Assembly (NCBI RefSeq): GCF_004210215.2
Contig: NZ_CP067394.1
Coordinates: forward strand, 2,108,001 to 2,172,000
Reading direction: 5' to 3'
Length of the DNA stretch: 64,000 nucleotides
Source of the DNA: Cryobacterium sp. SO1
GTDB lineage: Bacteria; Actinomycetota; Actinomycetes; Actinomycetales; Microbacteriaceae
The position numbers and the translations under genes were made by a program. A model generated the notes under the pieces. The model saw nothing but the letters and a program-made list of their open reading frames with translations, was not told where the DNA came from and did not search any database. Below, piece after piece: positions 36,056-47,938 of this stretch. The first letter of the stretch is position 1. Each line of letters begins with the position of its first letter.

Positions 36056-37261
36056 GTGGCCGAGAGAACTGAAGTCGTCTTCGTGGACGGGGTTCGCACC
36101 CCGTTCGGTCGTGCCGGCGAGAAGGGTATGTATTGGAATACCCGCGCCGACGACCTGGTCGTCAAGGCGATCACCGGACTCATGGAACGCAACCCGAATG
36201 TGCCGGGTGAACGCATCGACGATGTCGCCATCGCGGCGACCACGCAGGCCGGTGACCAGGGGCTTACTCTGGGGCGCACTGCGGCACTGTTGGCGGGACT
36301 GCCCGTCTCGGTGCCGGGGTTTGCGATCGACCGGATGTGCGCCGGGGCGATGACCTCGGTCACCACCATGGGCGCCGCGATCGGTTTCGGCGCCTACGAC
36401 CTCGCCATCGCCGGCGGTGTCGAACACATGGGTCGCCATCCGATGGGCGCCGGGGTCGACCCGAACCCGCGGTTCCTCAGTGAACGGCTGGTCAGCGAGG
36501 ATGCCCTGAACATGGGCTCCACCGCCGAACGTATTCACGACCGATTCCCCGAATACACCAAGGGCCGCTCTGACCGGTACGCCCTGCGTAGCCAGCAGAA
36601 GGTCGCGGCGGCATACGAAGCCGGCAAGATCCAGCCGGACCTGGTGTCCGTCGCCACCCGCAGCGCCGCCGGTTGGGGCCTGGCCACCCGCGACGAGGCG
36701 CCGCGGCCCGAGACCACCCTCGAGGGCCTCGCGGGCCTCAAGACGCCGTTCCGTCCGCACGGCCGGATCACCGCCGGCAACGCGTCCGGCCTGAACGACG
36801 GTGCGACCGCCTGCCTGCTGGCCAGCGGCGCCGCCGCGAAAGAACTCGGCCTGAGCGTCAAGATGAAGCTCGTGAGCTTCGCCTTCGCCGGCGTCGAGCC
36901 GGAAGTGATGGGCCTTGGCCCGGTGCCGTCGACCGAGAAGGCGCTGCGCAAGGCCGGGTTGTCGATCACCGACATCGGCCTGTTCGAGCTCAACGAGGCC
37001 TTCGCCGTGCAGGTGATCTCCTTCCTCGACCACTTCGGGATCGACGACGAGGACCCCCGGGTCAATGAGTACGGCGGGGCCATTGCGATCGGCCATCCGC
37101 TCGCATCGTCGGGCGTGCGCCTGATGAACCAGCTCGCCAGCCAGTTTGCCGAGCACCCCGAGGTGCGTTACGGTCTCACCGCCATGTGCATCGGTCTCGG
37201 CCAGGGTGGCACCGTGATCTGGGAAAACCCGCACTTCAACAAGAAGGCAGCCAAGCGATGA
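36056..37261 (+). CDS. Acetyl-CoA acyltransferase (thiolase), beta-oxidation
   Basis: A 401-residue thiolase that cleaves 3-ketoacyl-CoA. The nucleophile Cys is in AIDRMCAGAMTSV, the His in IAIGHPLASSGVRLMNQL, and the second Cys in MCIGLGQGGTVIWE. TGGAGG at 36046-36051 supports the GTG at 36056 over the TTG at 36038. Its stop overlaps the ATG of the next gene, making a FadAB-type operon. Confidence 0.95.
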   Translation: MAERTEVVFVDGVRTPFGRAGEKGMYWNTRADDLVVKAITGLMERNPNVPGERIDDVAIAATTQAGDQGLTLGRTAALLAGLPVSVPGFAIDRMCAGAMTSVTTMGAAIGFGAYDLAIAGGVEHMGRHPMGAGVDPNPRFLSERLVSEDALNMGSTAERIHDRFPEYTKGRSDRYALRSQQKVAAAYEAGKIQPDLVSVATRSAAGWGLATRDEAPRPETTLEGLAGLKTPFRPHGRITAGNASGLNDGATACLLASGAAAKELGLSVKMKLVSFAFAGVEPEVMGLGPVPSTEKALRKAGLSITDIGLFELNEAFAVQVISFLDHFGIDDEDPRVNEYGGAIAIGHPLASSGVRLMNQLASQFAEHPEVRYGLTAMCIGLGQGGTVIWENPHFNKKAAKR

Positions 37262-39447
37262 CCACCACAAGCAGCCCCATCGATTACGCCACCCTCGACT
37301 TCTCCCCCCTCGTCGTGGTCTCCGGTGATGAAGTCGTCACCCACTCCTTCGTCAGGGATGTGCCGCTGACCGGCGGACGCACCCTGGCGCTTGTGACACT
37401 GGACAACGGGCGGGACCACACCCGGCCCAACACTCTGGGTCCCGTCACGCTTCTGGAGTTCAGCGCCATCATGGACGAGCTCACCGCTCGCGCCGGGCGC
37501 GGCGAGATCCACGGCGTGGCCGTCACGGGCAAACCGTTCATCCTCGCCGCGGGCGCCGACCTCAGCAAGGTCAGCGAGATTCCGTCCCGCGAGGTGGGTA
37601 AGCTGCTCGCCCAGTTGGGCCACTTCGCCCTGGGCAAGCTCGGCACGCTGGGTGTGCCGTCGTTCGTGTTCATCAACGGGCTCGCCCTCGGCGGCGGTCT
37701 CGAGGTGGCCCTGAACGCCGACTACCGCACCGTTGACGAAACCGTCCCGGCGATCGCCCTGCCAGAGGTGTTCCTCGGCCTGATCCCCGGCTGGGGCGGG
37801 TCTTACCTGCTGCCCAACCTGGTCGGCATCGAGAACGCGCTCAAGGTGATCGTCGAGAACCCGCTCAAGAACAACCGCACCCTCACCGGCAAGGACGCCC
37901 TCGAATTGGGGATCGCCGACCGGATGTTCCGCTCGGTGAGCTTCCTCGAGGACTCGATCCGCTGGGCCGACGCCGTCATCGCCGGCCGCGAAAGCGTGTC
38001 CCGCCCGAACGCCCCCGGGAAGATCGAACGCCTGGTCAAGTGGGACGCGGCCATCGGCATCGCGCGCAAGATGCTCGAGTCGCGCATCGGCACCGTCGCC
38101 GCATCACCCTACGCTGCGCTGGACCTGATCAAGGCCGCCCGCACCGGCACGAAAGCCGAAGCGTTCGCCCGGGAGGACGACGCCCTCGCCGACCTGATCT
38201 CCGGGGACCAGCTGCCCGCGAGCATCTACTCGTTCAACCTGGTGCAGAAGCGCGCCAAACGGCCGGCGGGAGCCCCGGACAAGGCTCTGGCCCGTCCCAT
38301 CGGCAAGGTCGGCGTCATCGGCGCCGGGCTGATGGCCAGCCAGTTCGCCCTGTTGTTCGTGCGGCGGCTCAAGGTGCCCGTCGTGATCACCGATCTCGAC
38401 CAGGCCAGGGTCGACAAGGGCGTCGCCTACATCCATGGCGAGATCCAGACCCTGCAGGACAAGGGCCGGATCAACTCCGACGAGGCCAACCGGCTGCGTG
38501 CCCTGGTGACCGGCACCACCGACAAGGCCGACTTCGCCGACGCAGACTGGGTCATCGAGGCGGTCTTCGAGGAACTCGGCGTGAAGCAGGACGTCTTCGC
38601 CGAGATCGAGAAGCACGTCTCCCCCACCACGATCCTCGCGACGAACACCTCGTCGTTGTCGGTGGAACAGATCGGTGCCAAGCTGGCCCACCCTGAGCGG
38701 CTGGTCGGCTTCCACTTCTTCAACCCGGTGGCCGTGATGCCGCTGATCGAGGTCGTGAACACCCCCGCCACCGACGAGGCCACCCTGTCGACCGCGATGG
38801 TGATCGCCGCCAAGCTGCGCAAGAACGCCGTCATCACCCGCGACACTCCGGGCTTCGTGGTGAACCGGGTGCTTGCCAAGCTGCTCGGTGAAGCCATGCA
38901 CGCCGTCGACACCGGCACCCCGTTCGAGGTCGTCGACGGCGCCCTGGCCTCGTTCGGCCTGCCGATGACACCGTTCGAGCTTCTCGAGCTGGTGGGTCTC
39001 AAGGTCGGCGCCCACGTGCTGGACACCCACCACGCGGCGTTCCCCGACCGGTTCTTCGAAAGCACCAACCTGCACCGCCTCGCCGAGCACGGCAAGATCC
39101 TTGAACGCAATTCCAGCGGGAAGATCACCGGCTTCGACAAGGGTGCGGTGAAGATCGTCGCTGGCGGAACAACACCGATCACGGCGGAGGAGATCCTCCG
39201 CCGGGTGGAGGACGGCCTGGCCGACGAGATCAAGCGGATGCTCGACGACGACGTGGTGCACGCACCGGAGGACATCGACCTGTGCATGCTGCTCGGTGCG
39301 GGCTGGCCGTTCCAGATGGGTGGGATCACGCCCTATCTCGACAGGGTCGGCGCCAGCGAGCGGGTCTTCGGCGGCACCTTCCACACCCCGATGGTGCGCG
39401 GCGTCGGGTCGGCGTCACCCGCCGCCGGCGTACCCGTGCCCGGCTAG
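37258..39447 (+). CDS. fadB: Multifunctional enoyl-CoA hydratase / 3-hydroxyacyl-CoA dehydrogenase
   Basis: A 729-residue FadB/FadJ-type alpha subunit. The N-terminal crotonase domain (to about 300) shows AAGADLSKVSEI and INGLALGGGLEVALNADY. The dehydrogenase NAD-binding domain begins GVIGAGLMASQFALL near residue 350, and HPERLVGFHFFNPVAVM with TPGFVVNRVLAKLLGEAM follows. It hydrates enoyl-CoA and oxidises the hydroxyacyl product for the thiolase encoded just upstream. The usual GxGxMG appears as GAGLMA, which is tolerated in the family. A strong terminator follows. Confidence 0.95.
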   Translation: MTTTSSPIDYATLDFSPLVVVSGDEVVTHSFVRDVPLTGGRTLALVTLDNGRDHTRPNTLGPVTLLEFSAIMDELTARAGRGEIHGVAVTGKPFILAAGADLSKVSEIPSREVGKLLAQLGHFALGKLGTLGVPSFVFINGLALGGGLEVALNADYRTVDETVPAIALPEVFLGLIPGWGGSYLLPNLVGIENALKVIVENPLKNNRTLTGKDALELGIADRMFRSVSFLEDSIRWADAVIAGRESVSRPNAPGKIERLVKWDAAIGIARKMLESRIGTVAASPYAALDLIKAARTGTKAEAFAREDDALADLISGDQLPASIYSFNLVQKRAKRPAGAPDKALARPIGKVGVIGAGLMASQFALLFVRRLKVPVVITDLDQARVDKGVAYIHGEIQTLQDKGRINSDEANRLRALVTGTTDKADFADADWVIEAVFEELGVKQDVFAEIEKHVSPTTILATNTSSLSVEQIGAKLAHPERLVGFHFFNPVAVMPLIEVVNTPATDEATLSTAMVIAAKLRKNAVITRDTPGFVVNRVLAKLLGEAMHAVDTGTPFEVVDGALASFGLPMTPFELLELVGLKVGAHVLDTHHAAFPDRFFESTNLHRLAEHGKILERNSSGKITGFDKGAVKIVAGGTTPITAEEILRRVEDGLADEIKRMLDDDVVHAPEDIDLCMLLGAGWPFQMGGITPYLDRVGASERVFGGTFHTPMVRGVGSASPAAGVPVPG

Positions 39448-39485
39448 CACGCTGCGCTGTCGCGGCAGCGCGACTGTTGCCCGTT

Positions 39486-39523
39486 CGGACAAATGCGGCC
39501 GGTACACCGGCCGCATTTGTCCG
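39486..39523. terminator. Strong bidirectional terminator between fadB and dxs
   Basis: A perfect 18-bp inverted repeat (CGGACAAATGCGGCCGGT and its complement) around a 2-base centre lies between two convergent genes. Short T-runs exist on both sides. Confidence 0.88.
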
Positions 39524-39584
39524 TTTCGGTAACAGATGGGATCGGGCGCCCGCCTCCGCCGCGGCCGCCGGCTGACCGGGAGGG

Positions 39585-41555
39585 TCAGTCGCGGGGGGCG
39601 CGCTGCAGCGGGATGCTGCCCGTACCGGGGCCCTCGGCTCGGGTGGAGTCCGCGGGCAGAGCACGGGCGTGCGGCAGTTTGCTGCCGAGGACCATCGCCA
39701 CGACGTCTCGAGCGATGTGCTGCGGCGTCAGGCCGACCCGTTCGAGGATCTCGGCGCGGGTGCCGTGGTCGAGGAATTCATCCGGCAGACCGAGCTCGGT
39801 GACCGCCGTGTCCACGCCGGCCTCACGCAGGTCCTGGCGGATGCGCGTGCCGATGCCGCCGACGCGGATGCCGTCTTCGATGCTCACCACGATGCGGTGC
39901 TGGGCCGCGAGCTCGATGATGCTCTTCGGCACCGGCACCACCCAGCGCGGATCGACGACCGTCGCGCCGATGCCCTGGGCAGCCAGCCGCTCCGCGACCT
40001 CGAGGCCCATTCCGGCCATCGGGCCGACCGTGACAATGAGCACATCCTGCTGGCTGCTGCGCAGGAGCACGTCGACGCCGTCGGGCAGGCGTTCCAACGC
40101 GTCGTATTCCACGCCCGTGCTGCCCTTGGGGAAACGCAGCACGGTGGGGGCATCGTCCACCAGAACCGCCTCGGCGAGCTCCTCACGGAGCCGGGTCGAG
40201 TCGCGTGGGGCGGCGAGCCTGATGTGCGGGATGACCTGCAGGATCGCGAGGTCCCACATGCCGTGGTGACTCGGGCCGTCCGGCCCGGTGACCCCGGCCC
40301 GGTCGAGCACGAACGTGACCCCTGCACGGTGCAGGGCAACGTCCATCAGTACCTGGTCGAACGCGCGGTTGATGAAGGTGGCGTACAGGGCCACGACGGG
40401 GTGCAGGCCGCCGAAGGCGAGCCCTGCGGCGCTCGTGACCGCGTGCTGCTCGGCGATCCCGACGTCATGCACCCGCTCCGGGAACCGTTCGGCCATCTTG
40501 TGCAGCCCGGTGGGGCGCAGCATCGCCGCGGTGATCGCCACAAGTTTGGGATTCTCAGTGGCGAGGCTGAGCAGTTCGTCGGCGAATACCGAGGTCCACG
40601 ACGGAGCTCCGGCGGACTCGGTGGGCTCCCCGGTCTCGGGGTCGATCACGCCGACAGCGTGGAACTGGTCTGCGACGTCCTGCACGGCAGGGTCGTAGCC
40701 TTTGCCCTTCTGGGTGATGGTGTGCACGATAACGGGCGCGCCGTAGTCCTTAGCCTGGCTGAGGGCTTCGAGCATGGCCTCCATGTCGTGTCCGTCGACC
40801 GGGCCGATGTATTTGATGTCGAGGTTGGAGTACAACGCCTCGTTGTTGGAGAACCGGCTGAGAAAGCCGTGCAGGCCGCCGCGCACACCGCGGAAGATGG
40901 CACGGGCCGGCGCTCCCATGTGGTCGAACGCCTGGCGACTGGTGAGGTACGCCGCCTTATAGCTGGCGCGCAACCGCACGGTGTTGAGAAACCGGGCCAT
41001 GCCGCCGATGGTGGGCGCGTAGGAGCGCCCATTGTCGTTGATGACGATGATCAGGCGGCGATTGTTGTCGTCGCTGATGTTGTTGAGGGCTTCCCAGGTC
41101 ATTCCGCCGGTGAGCGAGCCGTCACCGACGACGGCGATGACATGCCGATCGCTCTGGCCGGTCATCTCAAAGGCACGGGAGATGCCGTCGGCCCAGGACA
41201 GCGAACTGGATGCGTGCGAGCTCTCGACGATGTCGTGCTCCGACTCGCGCCGCTGCGGGTAGCCCGCCAGCCCGCCGGTCTGGCGCAGCCGGCTGAAGTC
41301 CTGGCGGCCGGTGAGCAACTTGTGCACGTAGGACTGGTGCCCGGTGTCGAACACGATCGCGTCGCGCGGCGAATCGAAGAGCCGGTGGATGGCGATGGTC
41401 ATCTCGACGACGCCGAGGTTGGGGCCCAGGTGACCGCCGGTCTTGGAGATTTCGGCAACCAGGAAGGCGCGAACCTCGGCGGCCAGCTCGACGAGCTGCT
41501 CCTTCGAGAGACCGTCGAGGTCCCGGGGACCGTGGATCGTCTCCAGAAGGGTCAT
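39585..41555 (-). CDS. dxs: 1-deoxy-D-xylulose-5-phosphate synthase
   Basis: A 656-residue thiamine-diphosphate enzyme, the first step of the MEP isoprenoid pathway (pyruvate plus glyceraldehyde 3-phosphate). Family marks are HLGPNLGVVEMTIAIHRLF, GDGSLTGGMTWEALNN (cofactor and Mg site), GPVDGHDMEAM, DVGIAEQHAVTSAAGLA and GVTGPDGPSHHGMWDLA. Length is normal, with about 25 extra C-terminal residues. It stands alone between a terminator and aconitase on the same strand, 120 bp apart. Confidence 0.97.
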   Translation of the reverse strand: MTLLETIHGPRDLDGLSKEQLVELAAEVRAFLVAEISKTGGHLGPNLGVVEMTIAIHRLFDSPRDAIVFDTGHQSYVHKLLTGRQDFSRLRQTGGLAGYPQRRESEHDIVESSHASSSLSWADGISRAFEMTGQSDRHVIAVVGDGSLTGGMTWEALNNISDDNNRRLIIVINDNGRSYAPTIGGMARFLNTVRLRASYKAAYLTSRQAFDHMGAPARAIFRGVRGGLHGFLSRFSNNEALYSNLDIKYIGPVDGHDMEAMLEALSQAKDYGAPVIVHTITQKGKGYDPAVQDVADQFHAVGVIDPETGEPTESAGAPSWTSVFADELLSLATENPKLVAITAAMLRPTGLHKMAERFPERVHDVGIAEQHAVTSAAGLAFGGLHPVVALYATFINRAFDQVLMDVALHRAGVTFVLDRAGVTGPDGPSHHGMWDLAILQVIPHIRLAAPRDSTRLREELAEAVLVDDAPTVLRFPKGSTGVEYDALERLPDGVDVLLRSSQQDVLIVTVGPMAGMGLEVAERLAAQGIGATVVDPRWVVPVPKSIIELAAQHRIVVSIEDGIRVGGIGTRIRQDLREAGVDTAVTELGLPDEFLDHGTRAEILERVGLTPQHIARDVVAMVLGSKLPHARALPADSTRAEGPGTGSIPLQRAPRD

Positions 41556-41675
41556 TGGGCCAGCCTTTCACGATATTGAAGCAACGAAATACGCGCCACG
41601 AGAACGCAGAACGGGCGCGCAGTTCGGATTCCCCGAGTCTACGCGCCAGTCTGCGACGATTCTGCGAATTGCCGG

Positions 41676-44516
<2,841 letters not shown>

Positions 44517-44596
44517 GATGCCCTCTCCTTCGTGGAAACCGACGGGAAACCGTCCGCAATCCTCAATCCTGACCAACTGACGCCCGGTTCTGCCAG

Positions 44597-44615
44597 CAAG
44601 GGTAGCCTTACTGCA
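44597..44615. promoter_or_regulatory. Weak DtxR/IdeR-like iron box upstream of acnA
   Basis: CAAGGGTAGCCTTACTGCA matches 14 of 19 positions of the DtxR/IdeR consensus as I recall it. It lies about 80 bp upstream of the acnA start. Iron control of aconitase would make sense, but the match is imperfect. Confidence 0.25.
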
Positions 44616-44664
44616 CTGACCGCTGTACTGACCGCCGCGCGAACCTCTGACGTGCGCCGGAAAC

Positions 44665-44682
44665 TATCTCGACGTCGAGATA
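44665..44682. promoter_or_regulatory. Perfect 18-bp palindrome in the acnA promoter region
   Basis: TATCTCGACGTCGAGATA is its own reverse complement. On the minus strand a TATAGT (-10-like) sits immediately upstream, so the palindrome would cover the transcription start, the normal place for a repressor site. It is 149 bp upstream of the acnA GTG. Size and symmetry suit a MarR- or TetR-type dimer; the regulator is unknown. Confidence 0.6.
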
Positions 44683-44788
44683 ACTATAGCACCGAAGCCG
44701 TTCACGGCTCGGTGTTCCGCGGCGGCTGGGGCTCGCGGTGAGAGCCGGTGTTGAAGGGGAGAGCCTGTGCTGGAGCGGAGGGCTCGGG

Positions 44789-45634
44789 CTAGCGCGTCGG
44801 CTGGTCCGGCGTCTCGGCGGCGGTGGCCGCGTAGACCGAGCGCACCATCAGCCAGGACACGACCAGGAGCGGCGCGTAGAGCGGGATGCCCATCAGTATC
44901 TTGGTGGCGCCGAGCCACTCGACGTTGCCGGCGTAGTACAGCGGGAGCTGCACCGCCAGGCGCAGGACGAACAGGCCGGCCCACATGAAGGTGAGGATGA
45001 CCATCACGCGGCGCTTGGACGGGTTGGCGCGCCAGGCGAGCTGCTCCCCCATGAGGAATCCGACCGCGACGCCGATCAGCGGCCAGCCGATCAGTGCGGA
45101 GACCAGCAGAACCGCGCCGTAGACGCCGTTGGTCCAGAAGCCCGGCAGGTAGAAGTCCTCTGCGCGCCCGGTGAGCAGGGCCAGCACCGCGCTGATGCCG
45201 ATGCCGACGAGTCCGCCGAGGGCCTGGGTGACGGTCTGTTTCTTCGCCAGCCTCAGCACGAAGAAGACCACGCCGATGAGCACCGGCGCGATCAGCGACG
45301 GGATCAGGTCGCGGGTGATCGTGTACGTGACCAGGAAGACCAGGCCCGGCAGCACGGCCTCGACCACGCCACGGATGCCGCCCATGGTCGCCAGCAGCGC
45401 GTGGCCGCTGATCGGCTCCCCGTCGGCGGCTGGGCTGAAGCCGGCCCGCCGGGCGGCCGCGGCCATGCTGTCGCCGAGGGCGCCGGAGACGGAGGGTTCT
45501 GCCGGCTGGTCGGGCTGTACCGGCTGGGCTGGCTGGGCTGGCTGGGCTGGCTGGGCTGGCTGGGCCGGCGCCGCGTCAGCACTGTCCGGCGTTCTGCGGG
45601 AGTCGGGCTCTGGCCCGGAGAGGGAGTCCGTCAT
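44789..45634 (-). CDS. DUF3159 family integral membrane protein
   Basis: A 281-residue protein. A disordered N-terminus with QPA repeats is followed by about six transmembrane helices from residue 80 on (for example VVEAVLPGLVFLVTYTI, LIAPVLIGVVFFVLRLA, LPLYYAGNVEWLGATKIL). DUF3159 proteins are conserved next to dut and DUF3710 genes in actinobacteria and have no known function. It lies 55 bp downstream of the DUF3710 gene on the same strand. Confidence 0.88.
   Translation of the reverse strand: MTDSLSGPEPDSRRTPDSADAAPAQPAQPAQPAQPAQPVQPDQPAEPSVSGALGDSMAAAARRAGFSPAADGEPISGHALLATMGGIRGVVEAVLPGLVFLVTYTITRDLIPSLIAPVLIGVVFFVLRLAKKQTVTQALGGLVGIGISAVLALLTGRAEDFYLPGFWTNGVYGAVLLVSALIGWPLIGVAVGFLMGEQLAWRANPSKRRVMVILTFMWAGLFVLRLAVQLPLYYAGNVEWLGATKILMGIPLYAPLLVVSWLMVRSVYAATAAETPDQPTR
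45522..45566. repeat. 9-bp tandem repeat, about five copies, coding (QPA)n
   Basis: Head-to-tail GGCTGGGCT units in the plus strand encode Gln-Pro-Ala repeats near the N-terminus of the DUF3159 protein. Length changes would keep the frame. Confidence 0.8.
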
Positions 45635-45689
45635 CAGGTGACTTTCGGTGAGGTGTCGGGTTCGCCGGCGGCGCGCTGAGCGCCGAGGG

Positions 45690-46439
45690 CTACGCGCCGG
45701 TGGGTTCCGGCTTTCCTGCCGGGGTGGCCGGCATCCGCAGCGGAATCAGGTCGCGCGGCGGCATCGGGGCGGACCCGCGCACCACGACGATGCTGCGGAA
45801 CAGGTCTTCGATCTGCGCCGCGGCCTCGGGGTTGATGGCACCCTCACCGGCGATGACACCGCGCAGGAACCAGCGCGGGCCGTCCACGCCAATGAACCGG
45901 GCCAGCCTGGACGTCCCGGCAGGACCCTGGCCGGCAGCGACGGGAATCTCGGCGACGAGTTCCGGACCGAACGGACCTTCGCGCGGCGTGGTCGAGCCAC
46001 CCTGTTTGGCGATCTGGTCGGCGATCTGGCTTCGAATCTCGTGCCAGAGGCCGCTCGAACGCGGTGCGGCGAAGGCCTGCACCTGCAGGGTCGATCCGGC
46101 GTAGTCCAGGCCGATGGCCACGACCCGCTTGCTGCCCTCTTCGATCTCGAGCCGCAGGTGGAGGCCTTCACGGGGAAGGATCTTGACGCCGCCGAGGTCG
46201 ACGTAGGGCCTGACCGGGTTGGCCTCAGAGTCGTCGAGGGGACCGTCGACGTCGCGGTCCTCCGGGGCCGACTTGGCGTGCAGGTCGGCAGCGGCCTGTT
46301 CCACTTCGGCGCGCTCCGCTTCGGCGCGCTCTGCGGCGGTGCGTTCTGCGTCGGTGCGTTCTGCGTCGGAGCGGCCGGCCTCGGCCAGGTCGGTGCCATT
46401 GGTGTTCGAGCGCGTGTCGGGATTCACGTTGTCACTCAC
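45690..46439 (-). CDS. DUF3710 family protein
   Basis: A 249-residue protein. A charged N-terminal repeat region (DAERT/AAERA units, residues about 24-46) precedes the conserved domain with YVDLGGVKILPREGLHLRLE, LQVQAFAAPRSSGLWHEIR and GVDGPRWFLRGVIAGEGA. The family is conserved between dut and DUF3159 in actinobacteria; function unknown. Its ATG overlaps the dut stop by four bases. Confidence 0.9.
   Translation of the reverse strand: MSDNVNPDTRSNTNGTDLAEAGRSDAERTDAERTAAERAEAERAEVEQAAADLHAKSAPEDRDVDGPLDDSEANPVRPYVDLGGVKILPREGLHLRLEIEEGSKRVVAIGLDYAGSTLQVQAFAAPRSSGLWHEIRSQIADQIAKQGGSTTPREGPFGPELVAEIPVAAGQGPAGTSRLARFIGVDGPRWFLRGVIAGEGAINPEAAAQIEDLFRSIVVVRGSAPMPPRDLIPLRMPATPAGKPEPTGA
46306..46365. 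repeat. 15-bp tandem repeat, four copies, in the DUF3710 gene
   Basis: Units start at 46306, 46321, 46336 and 46351, of the form TCGGTGCGTTCTGCG, with a few differences. They encode a charged pentapeptide (A/D)AER(T/A) and stay in frame. Confidence 0.8.
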
Positions 46440-46948
46440 AGGTTTTCTCCACTCTGGTGGGCATCCGCCGTGGCGGACGCAGGGATCTGGGGAATCGCGT
46501 CTGCCGCGGCCTTCGGCGCGACGCCGGTCGAGCCGAATCCGCCCTCCCCACGCATACTGCCGGGGAGACGTTCTACCGGCACGAAGAGTGCGCGCGCCAC
46601 CGGCGCAACGATGAGCTGGGCGATGCGATCGCCGACGTTGATGGTGAAGGGCGTGTCTCGGTCGGTGTTGAGCACGCAGACCTTGACCTCGCCCCGGTAG
46701 CCGGCGTCGACGGTTCCCGGCGAGTTCACCACGGTGATGCCGTGTTTGACCGCCAGGCCGCTGCGCGGAACGACGAAAGCGGCATAACCATCCGGGAGTG
46801 CGATCGACACGCCGGTACCCACCAGGGCGCGTTCGCCCGGGGCCAGGACCAGGGCCTCTGAGGCATGCAGGTCCGCGCCGGCGTCACCCGGATGGGCGTA
46901 GGTCGGGAGAACGGACGCGGTAATCAGAACTTCGACGCTTTCAGCCAC
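46436..46948 (-). CDS. dut: Deoxyuridine 5'-triphosphate nucleotidohydrolase
   Basis: A 170-residue trimeric dUTPase that removes dUTP and supplies dUMP for thymidylate synthesis. All five motifs are visible: AHPGDAGADLHA, VPRSGLAVKHG, NSPGTVDAGYRGEVKV, NVGDRIAQLIV, and the C-terminal RGEGGFGSTG arm. It starts the leftward operon dut-DUF3710-DUF3159 and is divergent from the DUF3093 gene with only 38 bp between the starts. Confidence 0.97.
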   Translation of the reverse strand: MAESVEVLITASVLPTYAHPGDAGADLHASEALVLAPGERALVGTGVSIALPDGYAAFVVPRSGLAVKHGITVVNSPGTVDAGYRGEVKVCVLNTDRDTPFTINVGDRIAQLIVAPVARALFVPVERLPGSMRGEGGFGSTGVAPKAAADAIPQIPASATADAHQSGENL

Positions 46949-46986
46949 GTGTCGAGGGTAGTGCAGTTATCTGGTCGAATAGACCC

Positions 46987-47442
46987 ATGCCCGATTATCG
47001 CGAAAAACTCTGGCCATCCCCGTGGCTGTTCATCATCATCGCGCTTGTGATCCCGGCGAGCCTGCTGGTCTTCCTGCCGATCTCAGTTCTGGCCGGCGTC
47101 CTGACCGGGGCCGGCCTCTACCTCGGCAGCGCCCTGCTCCTGGTGTTGGCGTCACCCACCGTCGTGGTGTCCGACGGGGTGCTCACGGCCGGCCCGGCCC
47201 GCATTGAGACCAGCCTGCTCGGTGAAGCCATTCCATTCGAAGGCGCGGACGCCACGCTCGAGCGCGGCCAGAAGCTGGATGCCCGCGCCTGGCTGCTGAT
47301 CCGGGGCTGGATCGCCCCCGTGGTGCGCATCCCGCTGACGGACCCGACGGATCCGTCGCCGTACTGGCTCGTGTCCAGTCGTCGGCCACAGAAAATGGCC
47401 GCCGCGATCAATGGATCGCGACGGCCAGCATCAAGTAACTAA
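46987..47442 (+). CDS. DUF3093 family membrane protein
   Basis: A 151-residue protein with two close transmembrane helices (about residues 9-50: SPWLFIIIALVIPASLLVFL and the following hydrophobic run) and a soluble C-terminal part ending SPYWLVSSRRPQKMAAAI. The family is conserved beside dut and DUF4193 in actinobacteria. Function unknown. Its start faces that of dut, so the two share a short promoter region. Confidence 0.88.
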   Translation: MPDYREKLWPSPWLFIIIALVIPASLLVFLPISVLAGVLTGAGLYLGSALLLVLASPTVVVSDGVLTAGPARIETSLLGEAIPFEGADATLERGQKLDARAWLLIRGWIAPVVRIPLTDPTDPSPYWLVSSRRPQKMAAAINGSRRPASSN

Positions 47443-47448
47443 GCGCGC

Positions 47449-47742
47449 TTAGGCGTCGCACTCCAGGCATACCGGGCCGAGCTTGGTCTCGTGCGACATC
47501 TGCGAACGGTGCTTCACGAGGAAGCACTCCACGCAGGTGAACTCGTCGGCCTGCGGGGGCAGGACGACGACGTCGAGGTCGAGGTCGGACAGATCGGCGC
47601 CCGGGAGGTCGAAACCACCGGGGTTGTCGGAGTCGTCAACATCAACGACACCTGACATTTTGTCGGGTACACGCTCCTTGAGGGCCTCAATCGACTCTGA
47701 GTCGTCTTCGGTCTTTCGCGGTGCGTCGTAATCGGTTGCCAT
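47449..47742 (-). CDS. DUF4193 family zinc-ribbon-like protein
   Basis: A 97-residue acidic protein beginning MATDYDAPRKTEDDS. A C-terminal CVEC...CLEC pair of CxxC motifs (FTCVECFLVKHRSQM and LGPVCLECDA) looks able to bind a metal such as zinc. The ATG at 47742 fits family starts; two further in-frame ATGs lie up to 15 bases upstream. It is convergent with DUF3093 and divergent from sepH. Some actinobacterial relatives are reported to bind RNA polymerase, but nothing in this sequence decides that. Confidence 0.88.
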   Translation of the reverse strand: MATDYDAPRKTEDDSESIEALKERVPDKMSGVVDVDDSDNPGGFDLPGADLSDLDLDVVVLPPQADEFTCVECFLVKHRSQMSHETKLGPVCLECDA

Positions 47743-47938
47743 GCCCATCCATTTCATTAACGCCGATAAACGAAATCGGCGGCCATAGTTTGCAACAATC
47801 CGTGCGGAATAGCAAACCAATCACCAACCTTTCAGGTTGGCACTGGCAGCAACTTCCGGCACGCCCGCAGTATTCCCCGAAAATTGCCACTCCGCATGGC
47901 AGGGTTGGGTCATCAGTAATCGCGAGAGGGCTTTCGCC

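Noticed and set aside
39669..41579. A 636-residue open frame on the strand opposite dxs
   Set aside because: It is a shadow of dxs caused by high GC. Composition is Gly/Asp/His/Val-rich with no domain, and dxs is unmistakable.
47824..47840. Small hairpin CCAACC/GGTTGG between DUF4193 and sepH
   Set aside because: A six-base stem with no U-tract or symmetric operator features; too weak to call.
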